This document shows positions 25,691-35,600 of a stretch of 64,000 nt of DNA, piece after piece. The stretch is from Ephemerocybe angulata (taxonomy: Eukaryota; Basidiomycota; Agaricomycetes; Agaricales; Psathyrellaceae). Numbering within the stretch: the first letter of the stretch is position 1; each line of letters begins with the position of its first letter. The stretch lies in contig JAACJK010000169.1 of NCBI GenBank assembly GCA_013368325.1, positions 62,001 through 126,000 of the forward strand. The letters run 5' to 3'. The notes below the pieces were generated by a model. It was not told the DNA's origin and made no database searches. It saw nothing but the letters and a program-made list of their open reading frames with translations. A program made the position numbers and the translations under genes.

Positions 25691-27006
25691 GAGTGGGGAG
25701 GGATGAGGACGAGGGCAGAGGAAGGAGAGAGAGATCGAGTAACTGGATGTACTCTCAAGTTGGGGTATACGACGGTCAATGATTTCGATCCTCCCTTTAT
25801 CTCGTCGGCCTGTCTGCAGGATGTGATGCCTGACCAACCGAGTAGATCAATCCAACCGATTTATTGGCCGACTGGCTGCTCCATGCCCGACGTGCTCAGC
25901 GACCGAAGATCGTAGGATTTTCTGATCGGCGCGGTTGGGTGGACGACGATAAGGTGGACTGGCTGCTGTGTACGCACGCTCCAAGATGGTCCGTCTATCA
26001 GTTCTGTTCTCAAAGTGTCGCTCCGTTGGTGCCGCCTTATGAGCACGCTGATCGAGGGTGGAGAAGTGTGCATATGCCTATGCTCGTCGCGCGTTGGGAC
26101 CTGTGGCGTGTTGCGGCGGAGCACCAGATTTCGGGCGATATTACGATCGCAGGGTGCGAGACTAACTGAGGGCTGGTCATTTGGAGGGGATGTGTGCGCA
26201 CCTGCTGGGTGTAGGGTGCTCCATGTTCGACGTACGGGTCCACATTTTTTTCAGTGCGCGTGGCCTGGGGTGTTGTCACATTCGAAGGAACGACGGGACA
26301 GTGCCCATTGGTGGGAATCAATTAGGTGCCCTTCCTGAATACGACTCGATTAGGGCTGGGTTCTTCCCTACGTAGGTACTTCGTATTCCATGACTCTCCT
26401 GGCCTATTATTTACACCATCGGACATAAGAAGATATCTGTGAGATCTGTTGAGCTCGATGCGAGGGGGGTGCTATATAGAATTTACTAGACGGCGAACTG
26501 CTTTAATACGATTCATCTGACCATGCCTGTACCTTACGTGTAGATATACTGCCCGAGTATTCCACGAAGTCCGAGATAAATCCATTCGAGAAGCTATTCG
26601 GGTTGGATACTAGGCTGAAGCGCAGAATCAGGCCACATTTTGTCGGGCATGACACCAGAGGGACCCTTATACAGATTGACTAGATTGACTATCAGACTTG
26701 TTCAATCCAAGAACTATGTATCTAACCTGGCGTACGAGTGTCCCGTATACGCGCATTCGAAGTTCCCGCCTACCCTCTTCCCACTCCTGCTGATTAGGAT
26801 CAATACAATTGTGATAAGCATTTAAGCGCCGCACAGCCCAGCAGGGCGAAGGGTACTCCCAAATGAGTGAGAACCCTGGCTCGAGGTTGCTTAATGTGAG
26901 CCATGTACACTTGCTCGTACAAATACGCTCCGACTGCTATATGATCCCCCTCAAATCCTCTCTCCTTCTTCCTCCTTCTGCGCCATCACCGACCAGAGCT
27001 TTGCAG

Positions 27007-29058
27007 ATGGACCCATCCGGGCCATTGACGAGGTACTCCTCGCCGCCTACTCAGCTCTTCCAACAGTTCTTCGCTGGCGCCTCGAGCTTCTCCGTCTATG
27101 GAGGTCATTTTCACGCCATCGGCGGGGACTATGTAGACAGCCGAACAGTCAGTAATCTAAATGCAGACGAACGTATGTTCAAATTTCTGTACTCTTGCGA
27201 TGGTCATAACTTACAAAATACCAACCGAGAATATAGTTGAGCGTCTACTCGCGCAACTTCGCCAGGTAGAACTTGCGTACCGGAGCATCGCTCAGCACGT
27301 TGGATACACCAGTGTCAACGGCGTGACGATTATTGACGCCCTCGATGAACGTATAATCCTGCCACCCAGCCTTGTTGCCGAATTTGAGGTAGTGAATGAC
27401 CGGTTTAAACCTTGTATTGCTAACTGAACACATTTTTAGGACGTCCACTACTTCCTGTTGAAGCACTTCCGAGGGGTGCTGGGAGAAGAACTGGTAGCAG
27501 AGAGGGAGTATTGCATTGCTAGACAGCACGATGGTCAGTTGGTTAGACCGGAGGATTGGAAGAGTGTTCTCGAAGCAGGTGAGGTTGTTGTGATGAGTAT
27601 GCTAATCGAGAAGGTTTGGGTGGAGTCGGTGAAGGATACGTGCCCAAAATGTGGCAGAACAAGGCTGGGGACATACAGGGAGGGTGGCTGGTTTAAATGG
27701 TAAGTCCTTCATCCTTGATAGCGATCGGAGGTTTATTGAGCTTACGTATGTACAGTCGTAGGTGCAAGATGCACTACAAGTCCTCGACAAGGCCAGAATG
27801 TCGTCGTTTACGGGTCCCTGGAAGCCCAAAAGAAATAGGGTGTTTCAGACATGTCATCAAGAGATCTGTGGAAGTAACCGATTTCCAATCCTGCTAATGT
27901 TCCGGTACTCACTTCTGTTTAGTTTGTATGTGGTTCCCTATGAAGCTTACATTCTGGTCGCTGACCGCTCCGCGCTCTTGATCTCCAGAGTGTACGTTGT
28001 TCCTCCTTCTAAAGCCTATATCGCTTACTGACAGTTCTGTGCGCCTGCTCCCCAGAATGTACGTTATCTTTCACCGGAGGCGTACATTTATCTCGCTGAC
28101 CGCTCCGTTTACCTGCTCTCTAGTTCGTACGTCTTTCCTTCACTTGAAGTGTACCTTCTTCTCGCTGAACGCCACTTCGTGCTCCTGCTCTGAAGTTCGT
28201 ACGTATTTCCTCTGTTTGAAGCTTACCTTCCGTAGGTGACCCTTCCGCGTCCCTTCCCTCCAGATCGTACGACCTTCCTCCTCTGCAGCCGTTTATTTCG
28301 ATTACTGACCACTCCGTGCTCTTGCTCCCCAGTCCGTACGTCTTTCTTCTCCTTGAGCCGTACATTCAGCTCGTTGACCTTTTCTTAATCCTGCTCGCCA
28401 GTATGTATGTCGACATTTCCCCTGAAGTGTACATTCAGCTAGCTGATCGTTCCGTGGTTCTGCTACCCAGCCCGTACGTCCCTCTTACCCTTAAAGCGTG
28501 CACTCGGCTCACTCACCCTTCTGTCTTTCTGCTCTCCAGGCTGTACGTGTTGGTCTTCTTGAGTTGCGCATCCACCTCGCTTACTTCTCTGTGCCTGTAC
28601 ACACTAGCCTGTACGTCATGTCTTTTCTTGAAATAGTGTTCATTACTCAACATCCTCATACCAGTGGGTACGCAGTTGAGATCGATTACCCCGTTGACTC
28701 TCAGTCTCTCACATCGTAACTTGCTTTCGTCGCTCAGCGTCGTGCTGAAGTCGAAGAGGAGTCAAGATGTGCGTATATGCTGCCTGTCCCCCTTATGTTC
28801 GTTGCTTATTCCCTTCATCAGTTGAGGAAATAGTGGAGACAAGGTCTTATGGAGAGTGCGTATCGAGCATCATGAGATCCGATGTCTCCCATGCTGTCCG
28901 CTGACACGATTTATCAGCTATTTCCCCTCCTCGGACGAGGAAATAGTCGAGGGGAGCTCTGATGAAGAGTGCGTATTGACCAGCAAGAGGTCTGAAGTCC
29001 ACAACACCGTCCATGGCTAACACAGTGCCAATTTGTTTTTTCATTTCCCAGCTGGTAG
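27007..29058 (+). CDS. Fungal ubiquitin-like domain (ULD_2-type) protein with tandem micro-exon tail
   Basis: Main exons 27007-27172, 27237-27388, 27440-27699 and 27756-27873 encode residues 1-232. These hold an N-terminal SSFSVYGGHFHAIGGDY block like the N-termini of Agaricomycete signalling proteins. A domain then reads GVTIIDALDERIILP, VHYFLLKHFRG, YCIARQHDGQLVRPEDW and VVVMSMLIEKVW, the pattern of fungal ubiquitin-like (ULD_2-type) proteins. A two-CxxC zinc pair follows (CPKCGRTRLGTY..., CRRCKMHYK). Next come 12 candidate 3-nt exons, then 28738-28768, 28822-28855, 28918-28968 and 29052-29058, an acidic tail with EEIVE twice, ending SSDEDW. All phases fit, giving 284 aa. Alternatively 27874-28737 is one 864-nt intron (272 aa, also in frame), or the protein stops at TAA 27895. 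Probable cytosolic or nuclear regulator; function unknown. Confidence 0.7.
27926..28667 (+). repeat. Tandem array of intron-like units, each followed by a 3-nt candidate exon
   Basis: Eleven head-to-tail units of 57-72 bp (mostly 66-69). Each starts GTAYGT/GTACGA, holds a branch-site-like CTGAC/CTNAY variant and a pyrimidine tract, and ends in AG followed by exactly 3 nt before the next GTAYG. Candidate exons: 27923-27925, 27989-27991, 28056-28058, 28124-28126, 28196-28198, 28264-28266, 28333-28335, 28402-28404, 28471-28473, 28540-28542, 28608-28610 and 28665-28667 (TTT AGT AAT TTC TTC ATC, then TCC TAT CCC GCT CCT TGG). Confidence 0.8.
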
Positions 29059-29616
29059 GCTCTCGAGAACTCTCAATTTTGTGGAACACCGGTGTTTGCT
29101 CGTGGTACAATGAACGTTCAGTACTCTCTTGACATATATGCATCTTATCTTGTATTCCCTTTTCTTCCCGTTTTCCTGTCAATATGTCTTTTCCACTCTA
29201 GTCGTAACAGCCTGTTACTATTTACTCACCATGTACACTTTCGGCATGATATTCGCATTCACGACTGAAGCATTGTGGCGCGCAATCTGTAAGCTCGACG
29301 AGTGGTGAGAGAGAAGGGCCTGGGGATTGTTCATAATTAATGAAAATACCATGGTAATGGGTGTGCCCTGAATGACATCAGCAAAGCCCATCAGACGTTT
29401 TCGATCCAGCAGATTGAACAATTGAAACAATAAAAATTGCTTTGTTTCTGTCCACAATGCATACGATAGGAACAACGCGCAATGGACGTGGTTGTCGACA
29501 CTGTGGCAAATGTACATGATGGTTGGCACTCGGGCGCTTACATATCCAGTATAAATAAGCGACATCACCGTCTCTGAGCTGCAACTCTCATCTCTCCCTC
29601 CAAATCGCCCTTCTAC
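29059..29616. other. Intergenic, promoter of the short gene at 29617
   Basis: No supported gene. A 161-codon minus-strand frame crosses it without motif. TATAAATA at 29550-29557 lies 60 bases before the ATG at 29617. Confidence 0.45.
29550..29557 (+). promoter_or_regulatory. TATA box of the interrupted short gene
   Basis: TATAAATA followed by a pyrimidine-rich leader (CTCTCATCTCTCCCTCC) and ATG at 29617; typical fungal core promoter spacing. Confidence 0.5.
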
Positions 29617-29769
29617 ATGGCTATAATCTCCCGAGTCCTTCAGCACTACCAAGCCAAGCGCACGCAAGACATTGCCGAGAAGTGGGCGCTTTACACCGAA
29701 CAAAGCTTCAGATATAGCGAAATTCAGTCCTCTTCACGAAATGAGAACAAAATAGAGAACTCCGCCTGA
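29617..29769 (+). pseudogene. 5' part of a short host gene, cut by the KDZ-type element
   Basis: Has a TATA box, a pyrimidine-rich leader and an ATG. The frame reads MAIISRVLQHYQAKRTQDIA then EKWALYTEQSFRYSEIQ, a helical, charged segment with good coding character. From about 29745 the sequence becomes the AGAGAAC-rich end of the mobile element, and the frame stops at 29767-29769. The likely continuation is the exon at 43464-43626 on the far side of the element. Family unknown. The alternative is that the two pieces are unrelated. Confidence 0.45.
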
Positions 29770-29865
29770 ACTCGCCTCATCACGTGCGCTGTCCCGTCAG
29801 ACTGGAAAGAGAACCGCGTCGAGTTCTCTTTCTACCGTCACAGTTCTCTTTCTCTTCTTGCTTAG
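29747..29865 (+). repeat. Left terminal region of the KDZ-type element (imperfect inverted repeat)
   Basis: Contains AGAGAAC, CTGAACTCG, CACGTGC and paired GAGAAC/GTTCTCT motifs. The same motifs occur in the same order on the opposite strand at 43273-43415, with gaps between them. Also the probable promoter of the gene starting at 30098. Confidence 0.5.
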
Positions 29866-30402
29866 TCCCCCTTTGCTTTGAGTCCTCTTTTCAGTTCACC
29901 CGTTGTTAGGGATCCCCTGCCAAAGCACCAACCAGCACCACACCACGGTCACCACCACAGGGCGCCTTGTACAAAGCAATGGGTTTCCTGCAGGATATAA
30001 GCAGGTCGTCTATCCTGGTAGGTACTACACCCTCCATCCCTCACTCGTTAACTTCTCTACACCCCCTACTTGTCTCTCAGTTGTCGCTCTTAGCAAAATG
30101 AGTACCGCAGGTACACGTCTCCCCAAGCCTGATGATAGGCTTGTGGTAATGCCCATCCCCGGGCAGCTATGTCCCAAGAAGCTCGATTCCGGCCAGCTTT
30201 GCGGCAAGAATGTATACCTGAAGGTGTGCCGGGGAACTGGGGAACCTGAGAACGCAGGTCGATACTACGAAGGGGTGAGTTATCACTGGTTTTATTGAAC
30301 TCTACATTCTCAATACTGACCTATCTTTCTAAAGTGTAGCAAAAGTGCGGGAACGCTGGTAGTAACGCACTTCATTCGCTGGCGAAATGATCTAGGACTT
30401 GC

Positions 30403-30407
30403 GTATG
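30403..30407 (+). repeat. Target-site duplication GTATG, left copy
   Basis: GTATG directly before the 5' LTR; repeated directly after the 3' LTR at 37091-37095. Confidence 0.9.
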
Positions 30408-30905
30408 TGTTACGACCTGGATGATCTATTTATTCTTTTTCCTTTTCTTTTCCTTTTCTTTTCTTTTTCCTTTATTTCTTGTCTTTCATTTCTCTACTAT
30501 TTACAAGACACGTCTCGGTCACGTGACACAGCACGTGCGATCACATGCACAGGTCACCTGCTACATCACGGGACCAGCACAGCATCAGTCAGCACCTCAG
30601 TCAGCATGACATCATATGCACAGCACTCGCACAGCTCTTCGACTCATACACGGTCATTCCTTACATAGCATTCCACAGCTTCTGCACAGTATGTACAGCC
30701 TCGTATAGCCATAGTCACGTCACGGTCACGAAGCATAGCAGTATATAACCTAGGTAGATCTCACTGTATTTCCCCAGTCTTTAGCTGGTCAATATCACGG
30801 CCTTGTCTACAAGTCTCTCGCCTCGATTCTCTCGCCTCTTCTCTCTCTCTCGTCTTCTGTCCTAAGTTAGGGTTAGCAGCGCACCAGACCGGTCGTTCGC
30901 TGACA
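30408..30905 (+). repeat. 5' LTR (498 bp)
   Basis: Identical to 36593-37090 except A at 30510 against G at 36695. Contains TATATAA at 30742-30748 and the probable RNA start near 30774-30776. Confidence 0.95.
30742..30786 (+). promoter_or_regulatory. Retrotransposon TATA box and RNA 5'-end self-primer
   Basis: TATATAA at 30742-30748 lies about 30 bases before AGTCTTTAGCT (30776-30786). Those 11 bases are the exact complement of the primer-binding site just inside the element, as in self-priming Tf1-type elements. Confidence 0.6.
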
Positions 30906-30907
30906 AT

Positions 30908-30918
30908 AGCTAAAGACT
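30908..30918 (+). other. Primer-binding site, self-primed type
   Basis: AGCTAAAGACT begins two bases after the 5' LTR and is perfectly complementary to 30776-30786 near the predicted RNA start. No complementarity to a tRNA 3' end (TGG...) is seen there. Confidence 0.6.
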
Positions 30919-31474
30919 TCTTCTTCGTCGCCGATCACCTCGATCCTCGACGCCGTCACCACTCTCAACAACCATCAAACCTTGCCCGCGCTTAGGCGTG
31001 TGTTCCCTTATTCCATTTTCACATTATCCTCTTTTATCCCAAGCAACGCCCCTCTGTAGGAGGCAGCACCTTGGAGAGCGCGAGACTTTAGGTCTTAAGC
31101 ACGTAGCGTAGAAGCCCCACTGTGAGAGGCCCAGACTTCTGATCTTCCCCGTTCGTTGTGATCTTCGATAACGGGAAGCTAAGAACCTGGTAACCGGTAC
31201 TCAGAGCGATCAAGAGCTACGGCTCGGGCTTAGTTTACAAATTCCCCTTTCTACCCCTTTTCTCCTGCCCAATTAGGCCCTTTGTAGTTTGTCAACGGTC
31301 ACTCTAGTCTACGTATACACATTCCGTAAGAGTCGCCATCTCGGAGATAGCAACTCGATCTCCACGACCTCAAGCAAATCGCATTGCGTAGACTGTACGG
31401 TATATCCTGCAGCCTGACGCATAGGATCGGACCGAGTATCCGCACAAGCAACCCCCTATCCCACATCGCCTATC

Positions 31475-32629
31475 ATGGCAGAAGCCCTCCAAGCCGCTAT
31501 GGCCACCCTGGCATCGACTATGACCAATCTTGGAAGTATCGTCGCCTCCTTCACAACAACCTTCGACCGAAGCACCACACAACTCTCCACTGCAGCAACC
31601 AACCTCGCTGCAGCCTCTGACGAACAGGCCGTCCTCACCCAAAGACAGACCCAACTCGCCGAGGAACTTGCCAAGCAACGAGCCACTTCTGCGCTCAAGA
31701 AACTGAAACCCGACCCTCCGAAAGAATTCAATGGAGCTCCTGAAAGAGCAGGAGGCTTCATCGCAGAACTAGAGATGTACTACGACATCATGGACGTCGA
31801 CGACACGAAGCAACGGATCATTTTCGCCCTTTCAAAGATCAAAGGAGGAACGAACGACATGGCTAGTCACTGGGCAGACAGCCAGAGAACTTTCATCAAG
31901 AACCATGAAGCAACAGACGCCGAACCATTCTACTTCAAGAACTGGAAGCAATTCGTCATTACTTTCAACAGCCACTTCGTTATCCAAAACGTCTCGGAAG
32001 CTGCCATCGACAAGATGCGCACCCTGGTCCAAGGCAGCTCTACCTGCGAAGAGTACACCATCCTCTTCCAAGGATACTCGACCCAGGCTGGATACAACGA
32101 ACCAGCCATGCTTGCCGAGTACAAATGAGGACTGAACAAGGCACTCAGGGACAAGATCTATGGACTGATCCCGATGCCCACGACCTTAGCCGAATGGGCT
32201 GAGAAAGCATGCACCTTGGACAGACAGTTCCGCCTAGCGAAAGGGGAACGGAACAACGAACAGACTACCCAAAGGAGATGGACCCCCAGGGAGAACAATC
32301 GACCCACACACTACGCCACGACCCCGGCTCGCGACCCCAACGCCATGGACATAGATCGCAATCGCTCCCCTCTCATCTGCTACACTTGTGGGAAACCCGG
32401 TCACCGATCCGACTCCTGCAGGCAGGCTGTACCCGACGTCAGCTGCGCCTACTGCAAAGCCAAAGGACACAAGATCGCCGACTGCAAGTCTCCCAACAAG
32501 AAGCCCTTTGCTCCATTCGCCAAAGACACCACTGCCCCTCCCCAGTACACCCGCGTCAACGACTTCGACCTTTCCGCTATGCCCGAATCCGAGATTGAGG
32601 CCCTCAAAGCCAAGTTGAAGGATTTTTAA
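31475..32629 (+). pseudogene. Retrotransposon gag with an in-frame stop
   Basis: Encodes the structural particle protein. The frame opens MAEALQAAMATLASTMTNLG, with a heptad-like N-terminal region and a capsid-type segment (PKEFNGAPERAGGFIAELEM). It then meets TGA at 32126-32128 and continues in the same frame to 32629. The second part has two CCHC zinc knuckles for RNA binding (CYTCGKPGHRSDSC and CAYCKAKGHKIADC). One stop codon in an otherwise open 384-codon frame points to a point mutation in this copy; stop-codon readthrough is less likely. The upstream leader from 30919 to 31474 has no gene. Confidence 0.85.
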
Positions 32630-32661
32630 AGGGACCACTCGAACGCCCAAGCGAGCTGGTC

Positions 32662-35600
32662 ATGGACTCTCAGATTCTGATACCCGACGTAATATGCCCC
32701 ATCCCCAATAAATTATATTTCGACGAAGAATCAGAGAACCAGGGCAGATTTAAAGGAAAGAAAGGAAAACCAGGAACGGCAGAATGGGTCGCACAGCGAC
32801 TTGATGATAGCCCCGATCGAGCAGTAGGACTTCTTCTTGCATGGACACATCACAAGAAGGTCCGAGAAGTAGGAGATGAACTCGTTGCCAAACTCCGAAA
32901 GCTCACAGACACCGAAGTAGTAGAAGCACTGAACGGTCTTGCAACTCCCAAACAATACATAAGGAGTTTAAGGACGGACAGACAGCTTACAGCCAACATT
33001 GTCGCAAGCACACGCGATGATAAGCGAAGCTTCTCTATCGAAGGTCTTATCGATTGTGGGTCTACCGGAAGTTGTATTGATGCTGCATTCGTCAAAGAAG
33101 AAGGGATCAACACACGGCAGCTACCCCTTCCTATACCAGTCTATAACGCTGATGGAAGTCCAAACAACAACGGACCCATTACCGAAGTAGTGGAACTCTT
33201 CATCAAAATCAAGGACCACACGGAACGCATTGAGCTAGCCGTTTCGAACCTTGACAAGTCGAAGATCTTCCTAGGAATGGACTGGCTGGAGAAGCACAAC
33301 CCCTCTATCGATTGGCAGAAGAAAGAGATCTTATTCAACCGATGCCCACTCGAATGCACGCCGCTCATAACTGGTGACCCCGAATCAGACGAGATCAAAT
33401 GGGAAGAGATCGAGGTCGGAGATCGACTGCTAGCCATCGATATCCAAGGAGAGATCAAGATAAGGGCTTTCCAAACCACTGCCTCTAAAATTGCCGAAAC
33501 CAAACACAAGGCAACCAAAGAGCGCACATTTGAAGAAGTAGTCCCGAAATGCTATCATGGCTTCAAGGACGTCTTCTCAAAGGAAGCCTTTGATGAACTC
33601 CCTCCAAGGCGAGCATGGGATCATGCGATCGAACTCATACCCGGAGCAGAAGTAATGGACAGTCGAATCTATCCCCTGAACCCAGAAGAGCAGAAGCAAC
33701 TAGATGCCTTCCTGGAAGAAAACCTCAAATCAGGAAGGATCAGACCATCGAAGTCACCGATGGGAGCACCCCTCTTCTTCGTCAAAAAGAAAGACGGTAC
33801 TCTACGACCTGTCCAAGACTACAGACGGCTGAATGAGATTACGATCACCAATCGATATCCCCTTCCACTCATCCAAGAACTCATCGACAAACTCCGAGGA
33901 GCGCGGTACTATTCCAAGATCGACATCCGATGGGGTTTCAATAATGTCCGAATTAAAGAAGGAGATGAATGGAAAGCAGCCTTCCGCACTAACCGTGGGC
34001 TGTTTGAACCCCTCGTCATGTTCTTCGGTCTCAAGAACTCACCTGCCACATTCCAGACCATGATGAACGCCCTCTTCAGAGATCTCATCAATAATGGACA
34101 CGTTGTCATCTACATGGACGACATCCTGATCTTCACAGACACTCTGGAGGAACATCAGAAACTAGTCACCCAAGTTCTGGAAAGGCTACGGCGATACAAG
34201 CTCTTTGCCAAGCCTGACAAGTGCTCCTTTGAACAAACGGAAGTCGAATACCTTGGAGTCATCGTCTCCCACAACAAAGTTCGCATGGATCCAGAAAAGG
34301 TCAAAGCCGTCAGAGACTGGCCAGCTCCGACATCCGTCAAAGGAGTCCAGCAGTTCTTGGGATTCGCCAACTTCTACCGAAGATTCATCGAAGGGTTTGG
34401 AGGACTAGCGAGACCGCTCTCGGGACTCACGGGAAAGAAGGAATGGGAGTGGGGAAAGGAGCAAGAGGAAGCCTTCAAGGAGATAAAACGGAGAATCACG
34501 ACGGCACCTGTACTTACCATGCCCAACGACAAAGGGAAATTCCGAATCGAATGTGATGCATCAGACTTCGCCATCGGTGCCATTCTATCACAGCAACAGC
34601 TAGATGGGAAATGGAAACCGATTGCATTCTTGTCGCACGCCCTTAACCCAACGGAGCGGAACTACGAGATCTACGATAAGGAACTACTCGCCATCATGAC
34701 TGCGCTATCTGAATGGAGACAATACCTACTTGGAGCTGAGGAGATCTTCGAATGTCACACAGACCACAAGAACCTTAGCTACTTTAGGAAGCCTCAGAAG
34801 CTCAACCGGAGACAAGCGAGATGGACCACAGAAATGCAGGACTACAACTTCACGCTCCATCACCGACCCGGGAGGACCATGGCCAAGGCGGATGCCCTGT
34901 CCAGACGAGATGGCCATGACAGAGGAGAACAGGATAATGAGAACGTCACGGTCCTGAAATCCGAGTGGTTCCGAGCGCTTTCCATTGAAACAGACCAAGA
35001 CATCATGCGACGGATCTTGAAGGTGTGCAGGAATAGGGACAAGTCGGTAGAAAAAGCACTCTCACAGAAAGAAGATGGATGGGAAGAGACAGAAGATGGC
35101 ATCATCACCTGGAAAGGACGGATTTACGTACCAGTCGACAAGAAGCTACGGGAAGAAATCATCAGACAACACCATGACGCCCCCACCGCTGGACACCCAG
35201 GACAGTACAAAACCCGTGAACTCATCACACGAAACTACTGGTGGCCAAAGATCCAGGACTCAGTTCGACGATATGTAGAAGGATGTGAAGCCTGTCAAAG
35301 GACGAAACCCAAGCGTACCTCCCCAGCAGCCCCATTAGTCCCAAACGAGATCCCATCCAGACCCTGGGAGATCGTCTCTATCGATATGATCGGCCCATTA
35401 CCTGAGTCCAATGGAAGCAATGCCATACTTGTGATTTTCGACAGATTCTCCAAAAAGATCGAAGCCATACCCACAACCACCGAGCTTACGTCTAAAGGAG
35501 TAGCCGAACTATACAGGGACTATGTTTTCCGACACCACGGTCTTCCCCAAAAGGTCATCAGTGATCGAGGAACCCAATTCGTCTCCAACTTCATGACAGA

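Larger units (their letters stand above)
22249..27006. other. Gene-poor stretch with degenerate duplicated GC-rich DNA
   Basis: No supported gene. Frames at 22377-22859 (minus), 22887-23177 (plus, starts MSLSLASIASTALRSTVKEC before a GTAAGT) and 23034-23564 (minus) have no motif. From about 24.2 to 25.9 kb the same order of sequence blocks appears twice in diverged form (see the repeat entries). Confidence 0.4.

Noticed and set aside
27926..28667. Evenly spaced repeats that might suggest a CRISPR array or a coding minisatellite (23-residue repeat)
   Set aside because: The units are fully repetitive without unique spacers and lie in a eukaryotic intron-rich gene, so not CRISPR. As one long reading frame they hold several stops, while the splice-site geometry is kept in every unit.
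29218..29703. 161-codon minus-strand open frame
   Set aside because: Antisense to a TATA box, leader and start of the short plus-strand gene; no motif.
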